Part shown: in pieces, positions 17,660-26,220 of the stretch
How the letters are laid out: each line of letters begins with the position of its first letter
Numbering within the stretch: the first letter of the stretch is position 1
NCBI GenBank assembly: GCA_963169915.1
Contig: CAUJEM010000075.1
Coordinates: 62,001 to 126,000, forward strand
Length of the DNA stretch: 64,000 nt
From: Myxococcota bacterium
GTDB taxonomy: Bacteria > Myxococcota_A > Polyangia > Polyangiales > Polyangiaceae
Direction of reading: 5' to 3'
Notes under the pieces: model-generated
Database searches by the model: none
What the model saw: only the letters and a program-made list of their open reading frames with translations
Told to the model about the DNA's origin: nothing
Position numbers and translations under genes: made by a program

Positions 17660-19861
17660 ATGGCTACGCAGCGCGATCACTCTTGGCGGTTTTTCAGGGC
17701 GGGCGGCGTCGATCAAGTGCGGCTCGGGACGGGCCAAGATCTGCTCGCCCTCGGGCAGCTCGATCAGAAGCTCTGGATGGCGCTCAGCTGCCCCACGACT
17801 GGGCTCGCGCTCGACGCGCGGACGCTGGAGCTGATGGATCGAGATCGAGACGGTCGCCTGCGTGCGCCCGACGTCGTCCACGCCGCCGAGTGGCTGGGCG
17901 CGATGCTGGAGGACGCCGAGGGCTTGGTGGCGGGCAGCGCGCTGCTCCCGGTGGCGCAGATCTCCGAGCGCACCGAGGAGGGCGCTCGGCTGCGTCGCGC
18001 CGCCCGCTGGCTCCTCGATCGCCTGGAGAAGCCGGAGGCCACGGAGCTGTCCACCGAGGACGTCTTGTCGGCCGTCACGGGCTTCGCGGCGAGCCGCTTC
18101 AACGGAGACGGCATCCTCCCGGTCGCCAGCGCCGGGACCCCGGAGCTCGAGCGCGCCGTCCAAGCGCTGCTGGACACCGTCGGGAGCGAGCCGGACCGCT
18201 CGGGCGAGCCCGGGATCTCGCTCGCGCTGCTCGAGCGGTTCTTCACCGAGGCAGAGGCGCACCTCACCTGGCAAGCCCGCGGCACGGCCGATCCCACGGA
18301 GCTCTTGCCCCTCGGGGCGGACACGGAGGCGGGCGCGGCGCTGCTCGCGTCGCTCCGTGAGAAAATCGACGACTACTTCATGCGCTGCCGGCTCGCGGCC
18401 TTCGACCCGCGCGCCACGGCGGCCCTCAACCGCGACGAGGCAGAGTACGGGGCGCTCGCCAGCCAGCTGCTCTCGCCCTCGGGGCAAGAGGTGCGCGCCT
18501 TCCCGCTCGCGCGGATCGAAGCGGGCCGCCCCTTGCCGCTGGTCCAAGGCGTGAACCCGGCGTGGGCCCAGCCGCTCGCGGAGCTCACCGCCAAGGTGGT
18601 GACGCCGCTCCTCGGCGCTCGCAGCACGCTGCCGGAGGCCGATTGGCTCACGCTGTGCCGGCGCTTCGACGCTCACGCCGCGTGGCAGGCCGAGCGCCCG
18701 GAGTCCAAGGTGAGCACGCTCGGGCTCGACCGGCTCCGGGAGCTGACCACGGGCGACACCCGCGCCGCGCTCCAGGCGCTCATCGAGCAGGACGCGGCCC
18801 AAGCCGAGGAGGCGGCGCTGCTCGAGTCACTGGAGCGCCTGGTGCGCTTTCGCCGTGACCTGTTCAAGCTGACGCGCAACTTCGTCAACTTCGAGGACTT
18901 CTACTCCATGGGCTCGGGGGCGGTGTTCTTGGCCGGCGTCTTGTACCTGGACGCCCGCGCCTTCTCCCTGTGCGTTCGCGTCAACAGCGCCGATGGTCAC
19001 GCCACCCTCGCCACCCTGAGCCGCACGTACCTGGCCTACTGCGAGTGCACCCGCAAGGACACCCACGAGAAGATGCTGATCGCCTGCGCGGTCACCGCCG
19101 GGGACGCGGACTCGCTCATGGTGGGCCGCAACGGCATCTTCTACGACCGTGACGGCGTGGACTGGAGCGCCCAGGTCGTCAAGCTCCTGGATCACCCCAT
19201 CAGCATCAGCCAGGCCTTCTTCCTGCCCTACAAGACCGTGGCCAAGCTCATCGGGGAGCAGGTCGAGAAATTCGCCAGCGCGCGCGAAAAGCAGGTCCAG
19301 TCCCAGGCCGCCGCCAACATCAGCGACGTGGGCGCCAAGGCGGACGCCGCGCCAGCGCTCCCCGCCGAGGCTCCAGCCGCCAAGCCTCCCGCGGCGACGC
19401 CAGCAGCGCCGCCCTTCGACATCGCCAAGTTCGCCGGCATCTTCGCGGCCATCGGGCTCGCGCTCGCCGCCGTCGGCTCGGCGGTCACCGCGCTCATCAC
19501 GGGCTTCATCGGCCTGCGCTGGTGGCAAATGCCGCTCGCCCTCCTCGGGCTCATGCTGCTCATCTCTGGCCCCTCCATGCTGCTCGCCTGGCTCAAGCTG
19601 CGGCAGCGGAGCCTGGGCCCCATCTTGGACGCTAACGGCTGGGCCGTGAACGCGCGCGCGAAGATCAACCTCCCCTTCGGCGCCGCCCTCACCGCTCAGG
19701 CCAAGCTGCCGCCCAACGCCGAGCGCTCGCTGACGGACCCCTTCGCGCCCCAGCGCGGGCCTTGGCGCTGGCTCCTGGTGCTGCTCCTGCTCGCGGGGCT
19801 GGTCGCGCTCGGCGTGTACCTCGGCGTCCCCCAGCGCTGGCTCGCTGGCGCCGCCCCGTGA
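17660..19861 (+). CDS. Large conserved protein of unknown function with EF-hand-like loops and C-terminal membrane helices
   Basis: 733 residues. The N-terminus (WRFFRAGGVDQVRLGTGQDLLALGQLDQKLWMAL) looks like a conserved block of an uncharacterised bacterial family. Two Asp-rich calcium-loop-like segments follow (DRDRDGRLRAPDV near residue 59 and FNGDGILPV near 150). The middle is helical and soluble. An Ala/Pro linker (about 560-590) leads to two or three membrane helices at about 594-655 and one at 700-722. There is no signal peptide, so most of the protein should be cytoplasmic and tethered at its C-terminus. It stands alone with its own promoter. Confidence 0.75.
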   Translation: MATQRDHSWRFFRAGGVDQVRLGTGQDLLALGQLDQKLWMALSCPTTGLALDARTLELMDRDRDGRLRAPDVVHAAEWLGAMLEDAEGLVAGSALLPVAQISERTEEGARLRRAARWLLDRLEKPEATELSTEDVLSAVTGFAASRFNGDGILPVASAGTPELERAVQALLDTVGSEPDRSGEPGISLALLERFFTEAEAHLTWQARGTADPTELLPLGADTEAGAALLASLREKIDDYFMRCRLAAFDPRATAALNRDEAEYGALASQLLSPSGQEVRAFPLARIEAGRPLPLVQGVNPAWAQPLAELTAKVVTPLLGARSTLPEADWLTLCRRFDAHAAWQAERPESKVSTLGLDRLRELTTGDTRAALQALIEQDAAQAEEAALLESLERLVRFRRDLFKLTRNFVNFEDFYSMGSGAVFLAGVLYLDARAFSLCVRVNSADGHATLATLSRTYLAYCECTRKDTHEKMLIACAVTAGDADSLMVGRNGIFYDRDGVDWSAQVVKLLDHPISISQAFFLPYKTVAKLIGEQVEKFASAREKQVQSQAAANISDVGAKADAAPALPAEAPAAKPPAATPAAPPFDIAKFAGIFAAIGLALAAVGSAVTALITGFIGLRWWQMPLALLGLMLLISGPSMLLAWLKLRQRSLGPILDANGWAVNARAKINLPFGAALTAQAKLPPNAERSLTDPFAPQRGPWRWLLVLLLLAGLVALGVYLGVPQRWLAGAAP

Positions 19862-19920
19862 AACGCCGCGTCCCCCGGCCCACCCACGCCACGAAGCTGC
19901 CCGGACGGCTCGAGCTGGGC

Positions 19921-19926
19921 TACCGT
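19921..19926 (+). promoter_or_regulatory. TACCGT -10 box, 7 nt before the start codon
   Basis: A TANNNT box with exactly 7 nt to the ATG at 19934 and no Shine-Dalgarno sequence, the geometry of a leaderless mRNA. No convincing -35 is visible. Confidence 0.4.
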
Positions 19927-19933
19927 TGCTGCG

Positions 19934-21547
19934 ATGTCACGACGCTGGGCCTCTTCCGTGCTGCTGCTCGGCTTGGCGCTGGCCAGCGGAGCGGTCACCG
20001 CGGCGAGCTGCAAGCGCCCTGACGTGCCTGCGAGCGCCAGCCCCAGCGCCCCCACGCTCCGCCTCTACCTGCTAGGCACCCTCGCCGGCGCCCTCGAGCC
20101 CTGCGGCTGCACCAAGGACATGCTCGGCGGGCTCGACCACGCCGCCGCGCTCATCACCGCAGACCAGGCGCCCGTAGCGCCGCGCCTGGTGCTGGGCGCC
20201 GGCCCGCTGCTGTTCATGGAGCCCAGGCTCGAGGGCCCAGGGCGCCAGCAAGATCTCTGGAAGGCAGAGGCCATCGCCAGCTCCCTCAAGGAGCTCAAGC
20301 TGTCGAGCTGGGCGCCCGGCGCCAACGACTGGGCCGGGGGCGCCCACACGCTCGCCCGGCTCCGCGAGGCCACGGGGGCGCGGCTCCTCGCGGGGAACGT
20401 CAGCGCTCCTGGCGTCCCCGTCGAGGCCCTCCACGTCGAGCGCCTCGCCAACGTCACGGTCGGCCTCGCGGGCGTCGCCGCTCCACGCCACCGGGGTGAG
20501 GCGCCGAGCGGCGTCGCGATCTCGGACGCCGACGCGGCGCTCGCTCGCGCCGCCACCCAGCTGACCGAGCGCGGAGCGCAGCTCAAGGTAGCGCTCGTCG
20601 CGCTGCCGCGGGGGGAAGCGCTCCGCCTGGCGGAGAGGCACCCCGCCTTTCAGCTCATGGTCGTCGGCAAGCCCTCCGACGCTGGAGACTCCAACGACGC
20701 TCCGATGCCCCCGGTGATGGTGGGCTCCACCCTGGTCGTCCAACCGCCCAATCACCTCACCGCCGTCGGCGTCGTCGACTACTTCGTGCGGGGCGACAGC
20801 TTCTCCTTCCAGGACGCCGCCGGGATCTCACAGCGCGAGCGGCGGGCGAGCCTGGAGTCCCGGATCGGCGAGCTGCGTGCGCGCCTCGCCAGCGCCGAGC
20901 GCCACGGCGCCGCCGAGCAAGATCTGCAGGCGCGGCGCGCCGATCTGAGCCGGGCGGAGGCCGAGCTCGCCAGCTTGACCCAGCCACCGGCGCCGGAGCA
21001 GGGCAGCTACTTCCGCTATCAGCTGCTGGAGGTGCGCGAGTCGAACGGCACGGACACCAACGTCGCCGAGCGCATGAGCCAGTTCTACCGGCGCGTGAAC
21101 GAGCACAACCGCGAGGCCTTCAAGGACCGTCGGCCCCCCGCGCTAGAGCCCGGACAGGCGGCCTACGTCGGCGTGGCGACGTGTCAGCGCTGCCACGCGG
21201 CCGCGACGGAGTTCTGGCGCACCACCGCCCACTCCAGGGCCTACGCGACGCTCACTCGTCAGCACAAGGAGTACAACTTGGAGTGCGTGAGCTGCCACGT
21301 CACCGGCTACGAGCGACCGGGGGGCTCCACCGTCACCGCGGTGACGGGCTTGACCGACGTCCAGTGCGAGGCCTGCCACGGGCCGGGTGGGGAGCACGTC
21401 AAGGCGCCCACGGACGACTCACGGCTCGTGAAGAAGCCAGCTCCGTCGCTCTGCGCCGAGAGCTGCCATCACGCACCGCACGTCCCGCTCGACTGGAGCG
21501 CCAAGGACGCTTGGCCACACATCCTCGGCCCCGGACACGGGAGGTAG
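19934..21547 (+). CDS. Multiheme c-type lipoprotein with N-terminal metallophosphatase-like domain
   Basis: 537 residues. The signal peptide ends in lipobox-like TAASC. The first ~280 residues resemble a degenerate 5'-nucleotidase/metallophosphatase fold and begin with a GTLAGxLEPCGCTKDMLGGL block known from related planctomycete and myxobacterial proteins. A coiled coil follows (about 300-345). The C-terminal ~120 residues hold three CxxCH haem sites (CQRCH, CVSCH, CEACH) and a CAESCH variant with three residues between the cysteines. Such proteins are periplasmic or surface electron carriers; the substrate is unknown. The gene ends 7 bp before an MglA-like GTPase gene, so the two are co-transcribed. 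Confidence 0.88.
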   Translation: MSRRWASSVLLLGLALASGAVTAASCKRPDVPASASPSAPTLRLYLLGTLAGALEPCGCTKDMLGGLDHAAALITADQAPVAPRLVLGAGPLLFMEPRLEGPGRQQDLWKAEAIASSLKELKLSSWAPGANDWAGGAHTLARLREATGARLLAGNVSAPGVPVEALHVERLANVTVGLAGVAAPRHRGEAPSGVAISDADAALARAATQLTERGAQLKVALVALPRGEALRLAERHPAFQLMVVGKPSDAGDSNDAPMPPVMVGSTLVVQPPNHLTAVGVVDYFVRGDSFSFQDAAGISQRERRASLESRIGELRARLASAERHGAAEQDLQARRADLSRAEAELASLTQPPAPEQGSYFRYQLLEVRESNGTDTNVAERMSQFYRRVNEHNREAFKDRRPPALEPGQAAYVGVATCQRCHAAATEFWRTTAHSRAYATLTRQHKEYNLECVSCHVTGYERPGGSTVTAVTGLTDVQCEACHGPGGEHVKAPTDDSRLVKKPAPSLCAESCHHAPHVPLDWSAKDAWPHILGPGHGR

Positions 21548-21554
21548 CGCCGGC

Positions 21555-22295
21555 ATGCCCACCGTCAACCATCACCGCAAGGAGCTGCTGCTCAAGCTCG
21601 TGTACTACGGCCCTGGCTTGGGCGGGAAGACCACCAACCTCGAGCTCATCCACGCGCGCAGCCGCCCGGAGTACCGCGGCAAGCTGCTGAGCCTCAACAG
21701 CGAGGCGGAGCGCACGCTGTTCTTCGATTTGCTCCCGATGGAGCTCGGGAGCTTCCGTGGCTACACGATCCGCCTGCACCTCTGCACGGTGCCTGGGCAA
21801 GCGCACTACGATCACACGCGCAAGCTCATCTTGCGCAACGTCGATGGCGTCGTCTTCGTGGTGGACAGCCAGGCGGGGACGCTGGACGCCAACGCCAACA
21901 GCTTGCTCAACCTGCGCGCCAACCTCCGGCTGCAGGGCACCGACCCGGATCGGGTGCCCGTCGTGGTCCAGTACAACAAGCGCGATCTGCCCACGGCCCT
22001 GGAGGTCGAGGAGCTGCGCCAGGCCCTCGGCGTGCCGGAGGGCGTGCAGGAGGTGCTGGCCGTCGCCACCAAGGGGGAGGGCGTCTTCGAGACGCTCAAG
22101 CTCATCGTGAAAGAGTGCCTGAAGCTCGTGGGTGATCCCACCAAGGCGCCAGCGGGGCGCAGCCCCTCCATCCTCCCCGGCTATCGCCCCTCCATGTACC
22201 CCGGGGCCCTGGCCGGCAACCTCCCGGGAGGGGCGGACTCCATCCCCAGCCACCTGCCCCCGGTGCCGCGCGTCCCCAAGGTCGAAGAGCCTTGA
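21555..22295 (+). CDS. MglA-like small Ras-superfamily GTPase with C-terminal extension
   Basis: 246 residues, closely similar to the gliding-motility polarity GTPase MglA (about 195 residues). Walker A is GPGLGGKTT (19-27), switch regions are conserved, and NKRD (141-144) gives guanine specificity. Arg53 and Gln82, the residues MglA supplies for its own GTP hydrolysis, fall at the same numbers here. A Pro/Gly/Ser-rich tail of about 50 residues (from ~193) is absent from MglA. There is no MglB partner next door, so this is a paralogue rather than mglA itself. It sits between a multiheme lipoprotein and a CapA-type phosphatase, a context not typical of motility genes. Confidence 0.9.
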   Translation: MPTVNHHRKELLLKLVYYGPGLGGKTTNLELIHARSRPEYRGKLLSLNSEAERTLFFDLLPMELGSFRGYTIRLHLCTVPGQAHYDHTRKLILRNVDGVVFVVDSQAGTLDANANSLLNLRANLRLQGTDPDRVPVVVQYNKRDLPTALEVEELRQALGVPEGVQEVLAVATKGEGVFETLKLIVKECLKLVGDPTKAPAGRSPSILPGYRPSMYPGALAGNLPGGADSIPSHLPPVPRVPKVEEP

Positions 22296-22305
22296 GCCCC
22301 ACGCG

Positions 22306-23349
22306 ATGAAGCTCCCGCGTCGTCGCTTCACCACGGGCCTCGCCACGCTCGGCGGCTCCTGGCTGCTGGCGCCCAAGCACGCGAGGGCCGAGGCCCCGCC
22401 GCTCACCTTCGTCGCCGGTGGGGACGTGGTGTTCACCCGAGATCTGAACGCCGCCCTGCACGAGCAGCCCATCCTTGAGCCGCTGTCCGGCGTCCAGCGC
22501 TGGTTTCGAGCGGCGGACGTGGCCTTCGTCAACCTGGAGAGCCCGCTCGCGAGCGACACGCTCCCACGCCGAGCGCACCGTGAGCGTGCGCCCATCTTGC
22601 GGGGAGATCCGGCGGCCGCCCAAGCGCTCGCGCGAGGCGGCGTCGACGTCGTGAGCGTCGCCAACAACCACGTCTTCGATCTGGGGGAGGCGGGGCTCGC
22701 GGCCACCCTGGAGCACGTCGAGCGTGCCGGCATGACGCCGGCCGGCGCTGGCCTGACGCGCGAGCGGGCACTCGAGCCCGCCATCCTGGAGGTGCGGGGC
22801 CGGCGCTTCGGGCTGCTCGCCTTCACCTACGGGACGAACCATCGCCCCGAGCGCTCGGGGCCCCACGCGGCGCGCCTCGGCGAGGCCGCGGAGCGGCTCC
22901 GCCAGGTCCGTGGGCAGGTCGACACCCTGGTGGTGAGCCTCCACTTCGGTGAAGAATTCACGTCGACCGTCAGCTTGGACCAGCGCGTCTGGGCGCACCG
23001 CTGCGTGGACGCCGGCGCCGACGCCGTCATCGGGCACCACCCTCACGTGCTCCAAGGGGTCGAGGTCTACGCGGGCAAGCCCATCTATTACTCCTTGGGC
23101 AACTTCATCTGGGGCCTGGCGAGCGTGAGCGCGCTCTCGGCCATGGCCTACGTGGAGTTCGGCGGCGACGGCCGCCAGGTGCTCAGCGCCAAGGTCTTGC
23201 CGGTGCTCCGCGGCCGAGGTCACGCCCTGCCCCGCGTCGTCGACGCCAAGCGGGGGCGCTACGCGCTCGCGGCGATCCGCGGCTCGAGCTACGCGCTCAA
23301 GACGAAGCTCCGCGCCACGGAGGAGGCGCTCGAGCTGGTGCTGGGCTGA
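22306..23349 (+). CDS. CapA-family metallophosphatase, predicted Tat substrate
   Basis: 347 residues from ATG 22306. A longer frame opens inside the GTPase gene but only reads its other frame there. The N-terminus has a twin-arginine signal (RRRFTTGLA) cleaved near ARAEA. The PGA_cap/CapA metallophosphatase motifs are complete: GGDVVFTRD, VNLESPL, ANNHVFDLG, SLHFGEE and IGHHPHVLQG. The family includes poly-gamma-glutamate capsule proteins, but most isolated members have unknown substrates. It starts 10 bp after the GTPase stop and is probably the third gene of the same mRNA. Confidence 0.88.
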   Translation: MKLPRRRFTTGLATLGGSWLLAPKHARAEAPPLTFVAGGDVVFTRDLNAALHEQPILEPLSGVQRWFRAADVAFVNLESPLASDTLPRRAHRERAPILRGDPAAAQALARGGVDVVSVANNHVFDLGEAGLAATLEHVERAGMTPAGAGLTRERALEPAILEVRGRRFGLLAFTYGTNHRPERSGPHAARLGEAAERLRQVRGQVDTLVVSLHFGEEFTSTVSLDQRVWAHRCVDAGADAVIGHHPHVLQGVEVYAGKPIYYSLGNFIWGLASVSALSAMAYVEFGGDGRQVLSAKVLPVLRGRGHALPRVVDAKRGRYALAAIRGSSYALKTKLRATEEALELVLG

Positions 23350-23385
23350 GCGGCCCGCGCCGCCGCCCTGCACGGACGCCGCGGC

Positions 23386-24888
23386 TCAGGTGCCCGAGGG
23401 CACGAAGGGCAACACCGTCTTCAGATCCTCGTCATCGAAGCGGAGCTGCAGGCCGACGAAGTAGTCGCGGCGATCTGGGCTGAGCAGGTCGTCCACGCCG
23501 CCCATCAACCACAGGCGGGAGATGAAGCGGTACCCGAGGCCGATACGCCACCGCGGGAGCACCACCTCCCCGAAGCCAAAGAGATCTTGGCGCAGCTCGA
23601 AGCTGTCGTCGAAGAGGTTGAGATCGAGCCCTAGCCCGCCCGTAGACTCCTTGATGCCGAAGCGACCGGTGAACGGCCCCATCACCTGCGCGAACTGCAG
23701 GCTGAAGCGGAAGTCATTGGTGGTGACGGTGCGGACCTCTCGGTAGTAGCCTGGATCATTGGGGTTGGTGGTGTTGACGTTGGTCTGCTCGATCCGCGTC
23801 ATGCCGCGCGGATCATTGATCATCTCCACCACGTAGTACTTGTCTTCACGTGGCTGCAGGCGCAGCTCCACGTAGCTCTTCACCGTGCTGGAGAGGTACT
23901 GGTAGTCCATGCGCAGCCCGACCACCGTGCGGAGCCGGCGCACCCCACCGACGAACTCGTTGATGCCCTCCGCCGCGCCCTCCACCTCGTCGATGAGGCG
24001 TGAGTCCGTGCTCAGCCGCCCCAGCGTCCCCTCGCCCTCGTCCACCCGCCGCGCCACGCGATCCACGCTGGCGAGGGCGCTCTCCAAGCTGCTGGCCGCG
24101 CGGTTGACCCGCTCGATGATCTGCCGCACCTCCCCCGGCTTCGAGGCCACCGCGGCGCCCCCCGCGGCGCCCCCCTCGGCGCTCGCTCCGCTCGCGGCCA
24201 GCAGCTCCCTCAGCTCACGGGTCGTCTCGCGGACGTTGCGCAAGATCGCGGTGACCTCCGGGCGCCCATCGCGCGTGGCGCTCTGGACGTCCCCCAAGAT
24301 GGCGCGGATGCTGCCGCGGTTCTCGCGCACCACCTCGTTGAGCTGCTCGGTGGCCTCCGACAGGTTCTTGAGCGTACCGGAGATGTTGGCCTGCCCCTCG
24401 TCCGAGCCCACGCTCTTGGCCAGACTGCTGGTCACCTCCTTGACGTCCTTCATGATGGAGGCCACGTCCTTCATGAGCTGGTCGGTGGTGGTCGCCTCGG
24501 TGATGAAGCGGATCTGGTCTCCATCGCCGAGCACGCGCTTGCCCGCGGTGCCGGGGGCGAGCCCAATGTAGTACTCGCCCAACAGGCTCGCGCTGATCTT
24601 GGCCGCCGTGGCGTCGTCGTAGAGCGGGACGTCGCCGCGCATCCGGATGTCCACCCGGGCCTTGTCCCCCTCCAAGCGCACGTCGGTGATCTGCCCGACA
24701 GGGATGCCCGCCATCTTCACTTGGGAGAACTTCGCGACCCCGGAGGCGTCGCCCAAGATGGCGTAGACGCTGTAGCTGCCGTCCTTCGCGACGGAGCTAC
24801 GATCCACGAAGCGGTAAATCAGCAGCCCAGCGACGACCGTGACGATCGCGAAGATCGCCACCTTCGCTCCTGTCGTGAACCGCTCCAT
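23386..24888 (-). CDS. MCE-domain (MlaD-like) lipid-transport protein with C-terminal barrel-like region
   Basis: 500 residues. An N-terminal membrane helix (about 9-25) is followed by one MCE domain (about 36-120, including GVAKFSQVKMAGIPVGQITDV). A long helical stretch comes next (about 130-320; many heptad-like Leu/Val positions). The last ~170 residues have alternating polar/aromatic strands (e.g. WRIGLGYRFISRLWLMGG) and resemble an outer-membrane beta-barrel. MlaD-type rings shuttle phospholipids between the membranes. No MlaE permease or MlaF ATPase gene is in the window. The barrel is my reading of strand pattern, not a recognised domain. Confidence 0.85.
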   Translation of the reverse strand: MERFTTGAKVAIFAIVTVVAGLLIYRFVDRSSVAKDGSYSVYAILGDASGVAKFSQVKMAGIPVGQITDVRLEGDKARVDIRMRGDVPLYDDATAAKISASLLGEYYIGLAPGTAGKRVLGDGDQIRFITEATTTDQLMKDVASIMKDVKEVTSSLAKSVGSDEGQANISGTLKNLSEATEQLNEVVRENRGSIRAILGDVQSATRDGRPEVTAILRNVRETTRELRELLAASGASAEGGAAGGAAVASKPGEVRQIIERVNRAASSLESALASVDRVARRVDEGEGTLGRLSTDSRLIDEVEGAAEGINEFVGGVRRLRTVVGLRMDYQYLSSTVKSYVELRLQPREDKYYVVEMINDPRGMTRIEQTNVNTTNPNDPGYYREVRTVTTNDFRFSLQFAQVMGPFTGRFGIKESTGGLGLDLNLFDDSFELRQDLFGFGEVVLPRWRIGLGYRFISRLWLMGGVDDLLSPDRRDYFVGLQLRFDDEDLKTVLPFVPSGT

Positions 24889-24970
24889 CTGCTTCGCTGC
24901 CGAAAGACGCTACCAACGGACGCGCGGCGCGTCGACCGCGGCGACCAAAGCATGGCATGATCCCTCGGAG

Positions 24971-26174
24971 ATGCGACGCCTGGCACACCGGCAGCTCGGC
25001 GGTGGCCTGGTCATGGGGTGGCTGTCGGTTGCGTGCGTCGCCGGACCCCTCGGGCGGGCGTCCCGCGCCGAGCCAGGGAGCGCCGCGTCCCGGTCCTCCT
25101 CGCCGGCGCCGGCGCCGGCGCCTCGGAGCTGGGCGCCAGAGAGCGGCGGCAGGCCGCGGCCGCCCCTCACGGTCGACCCGCGGAGCGAGCGCGGCGGCGC
25201 GAGGGCTCGCCGAGCGGCGGCTCGAGGGGCACATGCCCGACGACCCCACGGCGCTGAGCTTCTTTCTCCGGCGCGCTGGCTCCCCCTACGTCTGGGCTCG
25301 ACAGTGGGCGCTCTACGGGCCACGGCTCACGGAGCCGGACGTCGCGGCGCGGCTCGAGCGCTGGAGCGCAGCGGCTCCCGCCCAAGGCGAGCGTCGCTGC
25401 GGCGTGGTCCGTGTCGACGCCCCGGACGGGCAAGAGCTCATCGTGGCGGTCAGCGTCGACGCCATCGCGTGGCTGGCGCCGCTCCCCACCCACGTCCTCC
25501 CCGGCGCTTGGCTCACGGTCGAGGCCACGGCCAGGGCTGTCCCCGTGACGGCCGCGCACGTCGTGGTGCTCGGGCCCCGGGGGCGCCCGCGACCGCTCCC
25601 GACGAGCTTCTTCGAGGGGCGCGTGCTGGCGCGCTTCCGCGCGGACACGCCGGGGCGCTGGCTCGTCCAGGTGCTGCTGGAGACCACGGGGGGGCCACGC
25701 CCCGCGCTCGAGGCGCTCGTGTTCGCCGGCGTGGAGGGCTCGGACTCCCCAGACCCGACCCCCGCCCCCGGGGAGGCGGCAGGCGCGGCCGAGGGCGACC
25801 CTGCCCACGCGCTGCACGCGATGCTCGACGCCGCGCGCGCGAGCGAAGGCTTGGGGCCGCTGCGCCGCGACGACCGGCTCGACCAGGTCGCCCAGCAGCA
25901 CGCCGAGCAGCTCCTGGCCGCCGCGCGGCTCGCCCACGACGTCGGCGAGGGCGATCCTCGGACCCGAATGCAAGCGCTCGGGCTCGAGCCCTACCTCGTG
26001 GGCGAGAACGTGGCGCGCGCCGCGAGCGCGACGCGCGCGCACCGCGCGCTGTGGGCCAGCCCGTCCCATCGCGCCAACCTCCTGGACGAGCGCTACCGCA
26101 GCGTCGGCGTGGGGGTGGCCGCGGACCCGGGTGGTGGTCTCTGGGTGGTGGAGTCCTTCAGCTCCGACGACTGA
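24971..26174 (+). CDS. Secreted CAP-domain protein, apparent +1 frameshift near 25190
   Basis: The reading frame that encodes the protein body (through the stop at 26174) has an implausible N-terminus. In the frame starting at ATG 24971 there is a normal-looking signal sequence (MRRLAHRQLGGGLVMGWLSV) and a Pro/Ala-rich linker. Joining the two needs one base to be skipped between about 25150 and 25235. Downstream, about residues 90-250 are of unknown fold, and a CAP/SCP domain (LHAMLDAARASEGL, QQHAEQ, ARLAHD, GENVA, SPSHRANL) ends the protein. CAP proteins are exported and often bind sterols or lipids. If no shift exists, translation may start at ATG 25233 without a signal peptide. Confidence 0.7.
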
Positions 26175-26180
26175 CCAGTA

Positions 26181-26195
26181 GGCCTTTCCAAGGCC
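26181..26195. repeat. Inverted repeat upstream of the OmpA-family gene
   Basis: GGCCTTTCCAAGGCC is a perfect 6-3-6 inverted repeat, 6 bp after the CAP gene stop and overlapping the place where a -35 box for the next gene should lie. It could be an operator or a weak terminator; there is no T-run. Confidence 0.4.
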
Positions 26196-26208
26196 CCTCG
26201 GCCTCGGC

Positions 26209-26214
26209 TAGCTT
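26209..26214 (+). promoter_or_regulatory. TAGCTT -10 box, 6 nt before the GTG start
   Basis: TANNNT box with 6 nt to GTG 26221 and no ribosome binding site, consistent with a leaderless mRNA for the OmpA-family protein. Confidence 0.45.
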
Positions 26215-26220
26215 ATCCCC

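Noticed and set aside
23346-23389. Hairpin with CTGAGC/GCTCAG arms between the CapA and MCE genes
   Set aside because: Only 6 pairs plus a bulge, long loop, and both arms include stop codons of the two genes; too weak to call a terminator.
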